From contig SHVM01000005.1 of assembly GCA_009694265.1 (NCBI GenBank), positions 1 to 63,547 on the forward strand: DNA of 63,547 nt, given 5' to 3'. The position numbers and the translations under genes were made by a program. The stretch is from Pseudolabrys sp. GTDB lineage: Bacteria > Pseudomonadota > Alphaproteobacteria > Rhizobiales > Xanthobacteraceae. The notes under the pieces are model-generated. The model made no database searches, had not been told where the DNA came from, and worked only from the letters and a program-made list of their open reading frames with translations. Below, in pieces: positions 7,933 through 16,736 of the stretch (position 1 is the stretch's first letter; every line of letters starts with the position of its first letter).

Positions 7933-9746
7933 ACGATTTCGTCGTACGTTTCGCCAACGTCAACGGTTCGGGCTCCGCGAGCGCCAACGAGATGTTCGCG
8001 CGCGCCGTGATGCGCATGGGCATCCCCGTGGCGCCGCGCAATATCTTTCCGTCCAACATTCAAGGCCTGCCGACCTGGTACGAAGTGCGCGTGTCGGAAG
8101 CCGGCCATCTCGGCGCGCGCGGCGGCACCGATTTGATGGTGGCGATGAACCCGCAGACTTTCGAAAAGGACATCGCGGCCATCGAGCCCGGCGGCTACCT
8201 GTTCTACGATTCCACCAAAACGCTGCCGGCCTCGAAATTCCGTCAGGATATCGGCGTCATCGGCGTGCCGCTGACCGCGATCTGCAATCGCGAATACACC
8301 GACCCGCGTCAGCGCCAGCTGTTCAAGAACATCATCTATATCGGCGCCCTCACCGCGCTGCTTGAGATGGATGTGAAGATTGTCGAACAGCTCATCGGCG
8401 AGCAGTACAAGGGCAAGGACAAACTGATCGAGCCCAATATCAAGGCGCTGCATACCGGCCGCGATTACGCCACGCTCAACCTCGAATGCCCCCTCGGCCT
8501 GCGCCTGAAGAAGAGCGACAAGGTCGGCAATCGTATTTTCATCGAGGGCAATGCGGCGGCAGCACTCGGCGCCGTCTATGGCGGGGCTTCCGTCTGTGCC
8601 TGGTATCCGATCACGCCGTCATCCGGGCTGGCCGACGCTTTCACCCGCCATTGCGAAAAGCTGCGCGTCGATCCGGTCACCAAGCGAGCCAAATACGCCA
8701 TCATCCAGGCCGAGGACGAGCTCGCCTCCATCGGCATCGTGATCGGCGCCGGATGGAACGGCGCGCGCGCCTTCACCGCCACCTCCGGTCCCGGCATCTC
8801 GCTGATGCAGGAATTCATCGGGCTGGCATATTTTTCGGAAATTCCCGCGGTGCTGTTTGACGTGCAACGCGCCGGGCCTTCGACCGGCATGCCGACGCGC
8901 ACCCAGCAATGCGACATCACCTCCTGCGCCTATGCCTCGCATGGCGACACCAAACATGTCCTGCTGTTCCCGGAAGACCCGGCGGAATGTTTCGAGTTCG
9001 GCGCGCAGGCTTTCGATCTCGCCGACCGGCTGCAGACGCCGATCTTCGTCATGCTCGATCTCGACATCGGCATGAACCACCATCTGTCGCAGCCGCTGGC
9101 CTGGGACGACAAGCGCGCCTATGACCGCGGCAAGGTGATGACGGCGGAGGAACTGGAGGCCGGCAAGGATTTCGGCCGCTATCTCGATGTCGATGGCGAC
9201 GGCATCCCCTACCGCACCTATCCCGGCACGCATCCGACCAAGGGCTCGTTCTTCACGCGCGGCACCTCGCGCGACCGCTACGCCAAATACACCGAGGAAG
9301 GCGCGCCTTACGTCGACAATATGCAGCGGCTGGTGCGCAAATTCGACACCGCCAAGGATCTGGTGCCGCGCCCGCTGATCGCCAATGCGGCCAAGCCGAC
9401 CAAATACGGCGTGATCTATTACGGCTCGACCGCGCCGGCGATGGACGAGGCGATCCATATGATCGAGCCGCGCGGCCATGCGCTCGACCGCATGCGCATC
9501 CGCGCTTTCCCGTTCCATTCGTCGGTCAACAGCTTCGTCGCCGACCATGATTTCGTATTCGTGGTCGAGCAGAACCGCGACGCGCAATTGCGTTCGCTGG
9601 TAGTCAACGAATGCGGGATCGACCCGGTGCGGCTGGTGCCGATCCTGCACTACGATGGCACGCCGATCACCGCCCGCTTCATCGCCAAGGCGATCAACGA
9701 CCATCTCGAAGCCCTCAAAGTGACGCCGATGAAGGTGACCTCATGA
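7902..9746 (+). CDS. korA: 2-oxoacid:acceptor oxidoreductase, fused gamma/alpha subunit (2-oxoglutarate:ferredoxin oxidoreductase type)
   Basis: The start is the ATG at 7902, inside the end of korC, with AGGGAC just upstream. The 614-residue product has a gamma domain (residues 12–200: NVNGSGSASANEMFARAVMRMG, VRVSEAGHLGARGG) fused to an alpha domain. The alpha domain begins at the WYPITPSSGLADAF segment and contains AEDELASIGIVIGAGWNGARAF, TSGPGISLMQEF and QRAGPSTGMPTRTQQ. These are hallmarks of thiamine-diphosphate 2-oxoacid:ferredoxin oxidoreductases, which oxidatively decarboxylate a 2-oxoacid to the acyl-CoA. Domain order matches KorA. 2-Oxoglutarate is the likely substrate by homology and operon layout, but pyruvate or another 2-oxoacid is not excluded. 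Confidence 0.88.
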   Translation: MSTATPISRVNDFVVRFANVNGSGSASANEMFARAVMRMGIPVAPRNIFPSNIQGLPTWYEVRVSEAGHLGARGGTDLMVAMNPQTFEKDIAAIEPGGYLFYDSTKTLPASKFRQDIGVIGVPLTAICNREYTDPRQRQLFKNIIYIGALTALLEMDVKIVEQLIGEQYKGKDKLIEPNIKALHTGRDYATLNLECPLGLRLKKSDKVGNRIFIEGNAAAALGAVYGGASVCAWYPITPSSGLADAFTRHCEKLRVDPVTKRAKYAIIQAEDELASIGIVIGAGWNGARAFTATSGPGISLMQEFIGLAYFSEIPAVLFDVQRAGPSTGMPTRTQQCDITSCAYASHGDTKHVLLFPEDPAECFEFGAQAFDLADRLQTPIFVMLDLDIGMNHHLSQPLAWDDKRAYDRGKVMTAEELEAGKDFGRYLDVDGDGIPYRTYPGTHPTKGSFFTRGTSRDRYAKYTEEGAPYVDNMQRLVRKFDTAKDLVPRPLIANAAKPTKYGVIYYGSTAPAMDEAIHMIEPRGHALDRMRIRAFPFHSSVNSFVADHDFVFVVEQNRDAQLRSLVVNECGIDPVRLVPILHYDGTPITARFIAKAINDHLEALKVTPMKVTS

Positions 9747-10798
9747 CCTATCTCGCCAAGCCTAAATTTCATCACCCGGATCTGCCGAAGAACGAGCTCG
9801 GCTATACCCACCGTGATTATGAGGGCACGGTCTCGACGTTGTGCGCCGGCTGCGGCCACGATTCGATTACCGCCGCCATCATCCAGTCCTGCTTCGAGCT
9901 TTCGATCGAGCCGCATCGGGTGGCCAAGATTTCCGGCATCGGCTGTTCGTCGAAGACGCCGACTTATTTTCTCGGCAATTCGCACGGCTTCAACTCCGTG
10001 CATGGCCGCATGCCGTCGGTGCTGACCGGCGCCAATCTCGCCAACCGCGATCTGATCTATCTCGGCGTCTCCGGCGACGGCGACTCAGCCTCGATCGGCC
10101 TCGGCCAGTTCGCGCACTCGCTGCGCCGCGGCGTCAACATGACCTATATCGTCGAGAACAACGGCGTCTACGGCCTGACCAAAGGGCAATTCTCGGCCAC
10201 CGCCGACCGCGGCTCGAAATCCAAGCGCGGCGTCATCAACACTGATAATTCCATCGATCTGGCGGCAATGGCGCTGCAACTCGGCGCCAGCTTCGTCGCT
10301 CGCTCGTTCTCCGGCGACAAGCAGCAGCTGGTGCCGATCATCTCGGCCGCGATCATGCATAAGGGCGCGGCCTTCATCGATATCATCAGCCCCTGCGTCG
10401 CGTTCAACAACCACGCCGGCTCCACCAAGAGTTTCGATTTCGTGCGCGAGCACAACGAGGCGGTGAACCGGCTCGACTTCATCTCCAGCCGCATGCCGAT
10501 CGAAGTTAAATACGATCCCGGCACGATCGAAGTCGTGGAGCAGCATGACGGCTCGAAGATCGCGCTGCGCAAGCTCGCCGCCGACTACGAGCCGCATGAC
10601 CGCGCGGCCGCGCTCGGCTTCCTGCAGCACCACGCCGCCAAGGGCCAGATCGTCACCGGCTTGCTTTATATGGAGAAGGCATCGGAAGACCTGCATGGGC
10701 ATTTGCACACGGTCGACGTGCCGCTCAATACGCTGAACGCAAAAGAGCTGTGCCCCGGCCAGGCCGCGCTCGACAAGTACAACGCCAGTTTGCGCTAG
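9743..10798 (+). CDS. korB: 2-oxoacid:acceptor oxidoreductase, beta subunit
   Basis: The start overlaps the korA stop as ATGA (9743–9746), indicating translational coupling. The 351-residue protein is the thiamine-diphosphate-binding beta subunit. It has the CAGCGHDS cysteine pair, GIGCSSKTP, the ThDP/Mg motif GDGDSASIG...NNGVYGLTKGQ, and a further cysteine in SPCVAFNNH. These four cysteines are placed as in family members that hold one 4Fe-4S cluster. The three genes form a compact operon that would yield reduced ferredoxin or NAD(P)H from a 2-oxoacid. It ends in TAG, showing that TAG is a working stop codon in this genome. Confidence 0.88.
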   Translation: MTYLAKPKFHHPDLPKNELGYTHRDYEGTVSTLCAGCGHDSITAAIIQSCFELSIEPHRVAKISGIGCSSKTPTYFLGNSHGFNSVHGRMPSVLTGANLANRDLIYLGVSGDGDSASIGLGQFAHSLRRGVNMTYIVENNGVYGLTKGQFSATADRGSKSKRGVINTDNSIDLAAMALQLGASFVARSFSGDKQQLVPIISAAIMHKGAAFIDIISPCVAFNNHAGSTKSFDFVREHNEAVNRLDFISSRMPIEVKYDPGTIEVVEQHDGSKIALRKLAADYEPHDRAAALGFLQHHAAKGQIVTGLLYMEKASEDLHGHLHTVDVPLNTLNAKELCPGQAALDKYNASLR

Positions 10799-10812
10799 AC
10801 GGCTATCCCAGC

Positions 10813-10834
10813 TCGTCATCGCCGGGCATGACGA
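10813..10834. terminator. Small hairpin between convergent korB and rluC
   Basis: TCGTCAT and ATGACGA form a 7-bp stem around an 8-base loop, 15 bases after the korB stop and 8 bases before the end of the convergent rluC-like gene. There is no T tract on either strand, so a terminator role is only suggested. Confidence 0.35.
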
Positions 10835-10841
10835 ATTCGCG

Positions 10842-12101
10842 CTACTCCTCCTCCGGCGCATCGACGATCGGGTCGTAGCGCTTGGCATCGAAGCCGAGCA
10901 GGTTCCATGACTGCTCCATATGCGGCGGCAGCGGCGCGGTGACGTCGATGGTGCCTCCGCGCGGATGCGGCACGGCGATGCGCCGCGCCAGCAGATGCAG
11001 TCTGTTCTGCATGCCGCCGGGCAGTTCCCAGTTCTCGATGTTGAAATATTTCGGATCGCCGATGATCGGGTTGCCGACATGCGCCATGTGCGCGCGCAAT
11101 TGATGGGTGCGGCCGGTCACCGGCTTGAGCGAAATCCAGGCGAGCTTCTGCGCCGCCGTTTCCACCACCGCGTAATAGGTCACGGCGTGGACGGCGTCCT
11201 TCTCGCCATGCTTGGCGATGCGCATGTAGGAATCTTCTTCCTGTTCCTGCTTGGCCAGATAAGTCGAGACGCGGCCCTGTTTCGGTTTCGGCACGCCGAC
11301 CACCAGCGCCCAATAGATCTTGCGCGCCGAGCGGGTGCGGAAGGTTTTCGCCAGCGCCGCGGCGGCAAAGCGGGTCTTGGCAACCAGCAGGCAGCCGGCG
11401 GTGTCCTTGTCGAGCCGATGCACCAGGCGCGGACGTTGCGCATCCGGATGCGAGCCGCGCAAGGCGCCGAGCATGCCGTCGATATGCTGCGTGGTGCCGG
11501 AGCCGCCCTGCACGGCGAGCCCCATCGGCTTGTTGAGCACCAGCACGTCGTCGTCTTCGAACAGCGTGATCGATCGGATAAAGGCGCGATCCTTCTGCGC
11601 TTGCGGCGCATCGTCACGCGGTTTCGGAGGCTCGAGCTGGAGCGGCGGAATGCGGACCGCCTGCCCCGCTTCCAGGCGATTTTTCGGCTGAGTGCGCTTG
11701 CCGTTCACCCGCACCTCGCCTTTGCGGATGATGCGCTGGATGTGACTGAACGACAGGCCCGGAAAGCGCGCCTCGAAGAAACGGTCGACGCGCATGCCGT
11801 TCTCGTCCGGGGCGACACTGACGTTTTGCACACCAGCGGAAAAATGCGCTGGTTTTGGCACGGCCACAGATGGCGGCGCGGGCATGACCACCATTGGCTG
11901 TTCGCGCGGCGGCCGCGCGGGAAAGGCACGGCCTCGGCCGCCATCACGCTTAGGAGCGAGCTTCACACGCTGATCGGATTGACGCGGATTGGATCGCTCT
12001 TTGATTCTCTCATCGCGATCGCGGCCGTGACCGCGGCTGCGCGGACCGGCAATCTGCTTACCGCCGCCCGGCTGACGCGGACCGTTTCTGCGCTGCCTCA
12101 T
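10842..12101 (-). CDS. rluC: RluC/RluD-type 23S rRNA pseudouridine synthase with basic N-terminal extension
   Basis: This 419-residue protein converts specific uridines of 23S rRNA to pseudouridine. The S4-like RNA-binding domain covers about residues 90–155 (GMRVDRFFEARFPGLSFSHI, IRKGEVRVNGKRTQPKNRL). The catalytic domain follows, with the active-site aspartate in RLVHRLDKDTAGCLLVAKT and the conserved LKPVTGRTHQLRAHMAH block. The S4 domain resembles RluC most closely, though RluD cannot be excluded. The first 85 residues are Arg/Gln/Pro-rich, lack homology to the fold, and may be an extra RNA-binding arm. The alternative is a later start: no candidate ATG with a clear ribosome site was seen close to residue 70. 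Confidence 0.87.
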   Translation of the reverse strand: MRQRRNGPRQPGGGKQIAGPRSRGHGRDRDERIKERSNPRQSDQRVKLAPKRDGGRGRAFPARPPREQPMVVMPAPPSVAVPKPAHFSAGVQNVSVAPDENGMRVDRFFEARFPGLSFSHIQRIIRKGEVRVNGKRTQPKNRLEAGQAVRIPPLQLEPPKPRDDAPQAQKDRAFIRSITLFEDDDVLVLNKPMGLAVQGGSGTTQHIDGMLGALRGSHPDAQRPRLVHRLDKDTAGCLLVAKTRFAAAALAKTFRTRSARKIYWALVVGVPKPKQGRVSTYLAKQEQEEDSYMRIAKHGEKDAVHAVTYYAVVETAAQKLAWISLKPVTGRTHQLRAHMAHVGNPIIGDPKYFNIENWELPGGMQNRLHLLARRIAVPHPRGGTIDVTAPLPPHMEQSWNLLGFDAKRYDPIVDAPEEE

Positions 12102-12117
12102 TTTATAATCCGATTGT

Positions 12118-12474
12118 TCATGGGCACCGCTTCAATTCGCTACGTGCGCCGCGGTCCCAGGTCACCGTCAGCCGCCCGCCATGCGGGCGAAGCGACACCG
12201 GGATAGATTTTTCGCCACCCTCGCCCCAGCACAGCGCCTGGATATGCACAGTGTCGCCGGTCTTGTACATGCGCGCGATCCGGCAGGCATCGGCGGACCA
12301 GCGCACCGAATAGTCGGTCACGATCAGCGGCGACTTCTCGGGCGAGCTGCCGAACAAGCCGCAAGCGGAGTCATCGCGCGCCCAGCGGCCATTAACGCTT
12401 TCCGCGGCGTGGCTTGATGTTGCATTCAAACCGGGCAGAGCCATCAGCACCGCCGCGCACTTCAAAAATGTCAT
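12118..12474 (-). CDS. Small exported protein of unknown function
   Basis: The 118-residue product has an N-terminal export signal (MTFLKCAAVLMALPGLNATSSHA-AES). The mature domain of about 90 residues is strand-rich and contains four cysteines in two plausible disulfide pairs (DDSACGLFG, DACRIARMY, ALCWGEG, LKRCP). WARDDSAC near the mature N-terminus resembles small periplasmic beta-sandwich proteins. Its ATG overlaps the rarA stop as ATGA, so it is translated from the htrA–rarA transcript. Conserved placement may be incidental, and no function can be inferred. Confidence 0.65.
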   Translation of the reverse strand: MTFLKCAAVLMALPGLNATSSHAAESVNGRWARDDSACGLFGSSPEKSPLIVTDYSVRWSADACRIARMYKTGDTVHIQALCWGEGGEKSIPVSLRPHGGRLTVTWDRGARSELKRCP

Positions 12475-13805
12475 TCCGACTCACGTTCCTTGCGCAGCTT
12501 GGCCCAGTATTCCAGCCGCTTCTTGATCTCACGCTCGAAGCCGCGTTCGGACGGATCGTAGAACTGCTGGCGCGCCAAAGCGTCGGGGAAATAATTCTGC
12601 CCGGAGAATGCCTCGGCCTCATCGTGGTCGTAAGAATAGCCGCGGCCATAGCCTTCGCTCTGCATGAGCTTCGTGGGCGCATTAAGAATATGCTTGGGCG
12701 GCAGCAGTGAACCGGCTTGCCGAGCGGTGCGCATGGCGGCGCCATAGGCCGCGTAAGCCGCATTCGATTTGGGCGCGGTCGCCACATAGATCAGCGCCTG
12801 CGCGATGGCGAGTTCGCCTTCGGGGGAGCCGAGAAAGTCATAGGCGTCCTTGGCGGCATTGGCGATCACCAGCGCTTGCGGATCGGCCAGCCCGATATCC
12901 TCGATCGCCATCCGCACCACGCGGCGCGCGATATAGAGCGGCGGCTCGCCGGCATCGAGCATGCGGCAGAGATAATACAGCGCGGCGTCGGGGTCGGAGC
13001 CGCGCACCGATTTATGCAGCGCCGAGATCAAATTGTAGTGGCCGTCCTGCACCTTGTCGTAGATCGGCGCGCGCCGCTGCACGATCTCCTGCAGCTTGGC
13101 GGAGTCAAAGAGTTCGCCTTTTCGGGCGGCGCGCCAGATTTCCTCGGCCAGCGTGAGGCAAGCCCGCCCGTCGCCATCGGCCATGCCGGTCAGGGCCTCG
13201 CGCGCCTGCGCATCGAGCGGCAGATTCTTGCCCTCGATTTCTTCGGCGCGCGTGAGCAGCTTTTCAATCGCCGGCGCATCGAGCGGCTTGAACACCAGCA
13301 CGCGCGCTCGTGAGAGCAAGGGGGCATTCAACTCAAATGAAGGATTCTCGGTGGTGGCGCCGACCAGCACGATGGTGCCGTCTTCCATCACGGGCAGGAA
13401 TGAGTCCTGCTGCGCGCGGTTGAAACGATGGATCTCGTCGACAAACAGCAGCGTGCCCTGCCCGGTGTCGCGCCGCTCGCGCGCCGCCTCGAACACTTTC
13501 TTCAGATCGGCGACGCCGGTGAAGATCGCCGATATCTGCTCGAAATGCAGATCGGTTTCCTGCGCCAGTAGCCGCGCCACCGTGGTCTTGCCGGTGCCGG
13601 GCGGGCCCCAGAACACCAGCGAGCCGAGCGAGCGCGTCGACAGCATGCGGCTGAGCGCGCCGTCGGGGCCGAGCAAATGATCCTGCCCCACCACCTCGTC
13701 GAGCTTTTGCGGCCGCAACTTGTCGGCAAGCGGGCGCGGCGCGTCCTTGTCGAGGCCGGCGGCCGCGAACAATGTCGGTCCGGCGGTTTTGGGGCGCGGG
13801 GTCAT
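12471..13805 (-). CDS. rarA: Replication-associated recombination protein A (AAA+ ATPase)
   Basis: RarA (MgsA) is a clamp-loader-like ATPase that acts at stalled replication forks. The 444 residues include RPQKLDEVVGQDHLLG, Walker A GPPGTGKTT (about residue 67), Walker B LLFVDEIHRF, sensor 1 GATTENPSFE and the arginine-finger region LLSRARV. The C-terminal tetramerisation domain shows the conserved SALHKSVRGSDPDAALYYL and LPPKHILNAPTKLMQ segments. The start at 13805 overlaps the stop of the upstream protease gene as ATGA, and its own stop overlaps the next gene in the same way. The three genes are therefore one translationally coupled unit. Confidence 0.95.
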   Translation of the reverse strand: MTPRPKTAGPTLFAAAGLDKDAPRPLADKLRPQKLDEVVGQDHLLGPDGALSRMLSTRSLGSLVFWGPPGTGKTTVARLLAQETDLHFEQISAIFTGVADLKKVFEAARERRDTGQGTLLFVDEIHRFNRAQQDSFLPVMEDGTIVLVGATTENPSFELNAPLLSRARVLVFKPLDAPAIEKLLTRAEEIEGKNLPLDAQAREALTGMADGDGRACLTLAEEIWRAARKGELFDSAKLQEIVQRRAPIYDKVQDGHYNLISALHKSVRGSDPDAALYYLCRMLDAGEPPLYIARRVVRMAIEDIGLADPQALVIANAAKDAYDFLGSPEGELAIAQALIYVATAPKSNAAYAAYGAAMRTARQAGSLLPPKHILNAPTKLMQSEGYGRGYSYDHDEAEAFSGQNYFPDALARQQFYDPSERGFEREIKKRLEYWAKLRKERESE

Positions 13806-15202
13806 CCGTTGAACACCGCGGAAATCTTCTGCCCGCGGCGCAGAATGTTGATGCGCCAGCTGGTGTTTGGCGTTTTGGTCAGGCGGTCGAGATCGCGAGT
13901 TTTGGCGATTTTCTCGCCATTGACCGCCTCGATCACGTCGCCGCGCTGGAAACCGAGATTGCTGGCATAGGAGCCATTATCGACATCGAGAATGACGACA
14001 CCGTCATCGACATTCTGCAATTGCAATTCGTCGGCCAGCGCCGGCGACAGGTTGGCGATCTTGGCGCCGGAGAACGGCGAGCGCGAGCGGATGGTGATTT
14101 CCTCGCGCGGCGTCTCGGGCGCGGTCTGCAAGGCGATCGTTGCGGCCAGCTCGCGGCCGGCGCGCAAGGCGCCGAGCTTCGCGGTGCCGCCGAGCGGCTT
14201 GGTGGCGAAGCGGTAGTCGAAGGCATTGGTATCGTCGACCGCCTGCCCGTCCACCGACACGATCACGTCGCCGGCTTTGAGGCCAGCCTGCGCCGCCGGG
14301 CCGCCCGCGAACACGCTGGCAATCAGCGCGCCGGCCGGACGCTTCAGGCTCATGCTGTCGGCGATTTCCGGCGTCACGGCCTGCAGCTTGGCCCCCAGCC
14401 AGGGCCGCTTCACGGCGCTGCTGCCGCCTTTGGCGGAGGTCACCACCACGCTCACCATATTGGCGGGGATGGCGAAGCCGACGCCTTGCGAGCCGCCCGA
14501 ACGCGAGAAGATCGCGGTGTTGACGCCGACCAGTCTGCCGGTGAGATCGACCAGCGCGCCGCCGGAATTTCCCGGATTGATGGCGGCGTCGGTCTGGATG
14601 AAGAACTGATAGTCGGTGATGCCGACCTTGGTGCGCGCCAGCGCCGAGACGATGCCGTGGGTCACCGTCTGCCCGACGCCGAACGGATTGCCGATGGCGA
14701 GCACGATGTCGCCAACCTCCAGCGCATCGGAATTGGAAAATTCCAGGAATGGAAATTTCTCACGCGCATCCTTGATACGCAGGATCGCCAAATCCGTGCG
14801 CTGGTCCTTGAGCACCAGCATTGCCTCGAACTCGCGTTTGTCGGACAGCGAGACCTTCATCTCGTCGGCGCCTTCGATGACGTGGTAGTTGGTCACGATC
14901 AGCCCAGAGGCATCCACCATCACGCCGGAGCCGAGCGAACGCTGCACCTGGCTGCCGCCACCGCCGCCGCCCGGCACGCCGAAGAAGCGACGGAAGATCG
15001 GGTCCTCGAACAGCGGGTTGCGGTTCTGCACGGTCTTGGCGGCATAGACATTGACCACCGCCGGCGCCACCCGCTGCACCACCGGCGCATAGGACAGGCG
15101 CAATTCGGCTGCGTTGGGGACGCGGCGGTCTTGCGCGGCGGCAGCACCGGCCAAGGCGATGGTTGCGATCAAGGCGGCGGTCAGTTGGGACTTCAGGCGC
15201 AT
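13802..15202 (-). CDS. HtrA/Deg-family periplasmic serine protease
   Basis: This 466-residue exported protease has a Sec signal (MRLKSQLTAALIATIALAGA-AAAQ). Its trypsin-like domain contains the catalytic His in TNYHVIEGA, Asp in QRTDLAILRI and Ser in NPGNSGGALVDL. Two PDZ domains follow, the first around residues 255–345 (PWLGAKLQAV, GLKAGDVIVSVDGQAV) and the second around 370–460 (GFQRGDVIEAVNGEKI). Deg proteins degrade or refold misfolded envelope proteins. The short Gly-rich LA loop (VPGGGGGGSQVQ) is closer to DegQ/DegS-type loops than to the long DegP loop. It is the first gene of a coupled operon with rarA and a small exported protein. Confidence 0.93.
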   Translation of the reverse strand: MRLKSQLTAALIATIALAGAAAAQDRRVPNAAELRLSYAPVVQRVAPAVVNVYAAKTVQNRNPLFEDPIFRRFFGVPGGGGGGSQVQRSLGSGVMVDASGLIVTNYHVIEGADEMKVSLSDKREFEAMLVLKDQRTDLAILRIKDAREKFPFLEFSNSDALEVGDIVLAIGNPFGVGQTVTHGIVSALARTKVGITDYQFFIQTDAAINPGNSGGALVDLTGRLVGVNTAIFSRSGGSQGVGFAIPANMVSVVVTSAKGGSSAVKRPWLGAKLQAVTPEIADSMSLKRPAGALIASVFAGGPAAQAGLKAGDVIVSVDGQAVDDTNAFDYRFATKPLGGTAKLGALRAGRELAATIALQTAPETPREEITIRSRSPFSGAKIANLSPALADELQLQNVDDGVVILDVDNGSYASNLGFQRGDVIEAVNGEKIAKTRDLDRLTKTPNTSWRINILRRGQKISAVFNG

Positions 15203-15276
15203 GTGGCTTCGACTCCCGGCAATGAGCCGAGATATAGGCCCCCTGCCGGGCTAAATGAAGGCCGGCTGTGCTTCTC

Positions 15277-15302
15277 CCTCTCCCCGTTCATGCGGGGAGA
15301 GG
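15277..15302. repeat. Palindromic intergenic element (CCTCTCCCC hairpin)
   Basis: CCTCTCCCC and GGGGAGAGG pair around an 8-base loop, just past the end of the cytochrome c gene and upstream of the htrA-like gene on the same strand. It is related to the hairpin at 2107–2136. A terminator role for the cytochrome gene is possible. Confidence 0.55.
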
Positions 15303-15310
15303 TGAAAAAC

Positions 15311-16162
15311 TTACTCCTTCGCCGGCACGGTGCGCAGATAGGCCACCACGGCGTCGAGGTCGGCGCCGGTCATCTTGGCATAGAGGTGGTAACCCATCGG
15401 CGGTTTGAGCGGGCTGCCATCCTTGCTCACCCCTTGCGTGATGGCGCGCTTGATCTCGTCGTTCGACCAGGCGCCGATGCCCTTGGTCTTGCTCGATGTG
15501 ATATTGCGCGACACCGACTTGCCCCAGGGCCCAGTGAACTCAAATCCACCGGTGCCGAGCTTGCCGGCAAATTCACGCCCGCGCGGCCCCATAGGCGTAT
15601 GGCACTCCATGCAATGGCCGATGGTGGCGAGATAAAATCCCTTCCTCACCGGGTCGCTCATCATCGCTTCGGTGTAGGGCGTTTCGCCACCGGGGACCGG
15701 AGGATGCACCTGCTACATCTTGTAGATCGGGTCTACCACTTTATTGGCGACCGGCTTGATTGTGCGCAGATAGGCGACCACCGCGTTCAGGTCGTTTTCG
15801 GTCATGATCTGGTAAAAGCTCGACGGCATGATCATGGCAACCGGCGTGCCGTTTGGACGTAACCCCGTGCGCATCAGCTTCTTGATGTCGGCATCGCTCC
15901 AGGAGCCGATACCGGTTTCCTTGTCCTGCGTGATATTGGTGCCCTTTACCGTGAAGGGCGGCTCGTCCCAGGTCTGCGGCCCGCCGGACAATTCCTTGCT
16001 CATATCGAACACACCGCCCGGCCCGCGCGGCGTATGGCAGTTGCCGCAGGTCAAGATCGTATTGACCAGATAATCGCCGCGCTTGACCGAATCGGTCTGC
16101 GCATTGGCGCTGCCGATCAGCGCCACGCTCAGCGCGACGCACATCATTACGAACCGTGCCAT
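15311..16162 (-). pseudogene. Diheme c-type cytochrome interrupted by an in-frame TAG between its two heme domains
   Basis: A strong GGGAGGAC site precedes the ATG at 16162. The first 149 codons give a Sec signal (MARFVMMCVALSVALIGSANA-QT) and a complete class I cytochrome c domain with TCGNCH as heme motif and a late Met in PIYKM. A TAG at 15713–15715 follows. The same frame then continues without any shift (QVHPPVPGGETPYTEA...) through a second domain with HCMECH and ends at 15311. The halves match the N- and C-terminal domains of the diheme periplasmic cytochromes common in Bradyrhizobium relatives. As written, only a monoheme protein is made. GTG at 15709 could restart translation, but without a signal peptide no heme would be attached. 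Confidence 0.8.
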
Positions 16163-16227
16163 GTCGTCCTCCCCTATTTCGCCAGGGATTATACAGAGCC
16201 GGTAACCTGCCGCTATCGGCAGACAAC

Positions 16228-16254
16228 AAAAAGGGCGCCCCGAGGCCGCCCCTG
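16228..16254 (-). terminator. Rho-independent terminator after rplQ
   Basis: On the minus strand GGGGCG, a short loop and CGCCC are followed by TTTTTG, about 20 bases beyond the rplQ stop. Stem plus T run fits an intrinsic terminator closing the long ribosomal protein operon. Confidence 0.7.
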
Positions 16255-16277
16255 TGAATTGCGATTGGAACGCGATA

Positions 16278-16709
16278 CTAGGCAGCCGCGGTCGCCTCTT
16301 CGTCGACCTTCTTGGCCTGCACCGGCCCGGAATCCTTGCCCTTGGCCTCGACATCGCGATCGACGAACTCGATCACCGCCACCGCGGCATTGTCGCCATG
16401 GCGGAAGCCGGCCTTAAGCACGCGGGTATAGCCGCCATCGCGATCCTTGTAACGGGGGCCGATCACCTCGAACAATTTCTTCACCATCGGGATGTCACGC
16501 ATTTCCGAGATCACCTGGCGGCGGGCATGCAGCCCACCCTTCTTGGCGAGCGTCACCAGCTTCTCGACGATCGGGCGCAGTTCCTTGGCCTTCGGCAAAG
16601 TCGTGATGATCTGCTCATGCTTGACCAGTGAGGCGCACATATTGGCGAACATGGCGGTGCGATGAGCCGAGTGCCTGCCCAGCTTGCGGTGAACTTTTCC
16701 GTGACGCAT
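16278..16709 (-). CDS. rplQ: 50S ribosomal protein L17
   Basis: The 143-residue protein has the L17 signature [20 protein letters not shown] at its start and [20 protein letters not shown] in the middle. It binds 23S rRNA at the back of the large subunit near the tunnel exit. The last 25 residues ([20 protein letters not shown]...) extend past the conserved core and are of low complexity. It is the last gene of the rpsJ–rplQ operon, 27 bases after rpoA, and is followed by an intrinsic terminator. Confidence 0.97.
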   Translation of the reverse strand: MRHGKVHRKLGRHSAHRTAMFANMCASLVKHEQIITTLPKAKELRPIVEKLVTLAKKGGLHARRQVISEMRDIPMVKKLFEVIGPRYKDRDGGYTRVLKAGFRHGDNAAVAVIEFVDRDVEAKGKDSGPVQAKKVDEEATAAA

Positions 16710-16736
16710 CGCTCTTCTCCAATACGGGGCAGAAAG

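Noticed and set aside
13772-15862. A 696-codon plus-strand open frame
   Set aside because: It is antisense to the htrA-like gene and the cytochrome c, has His/Arg/Gly-biased composition typical of shadow frames in GC-rich DNA, and resembles no protein family.
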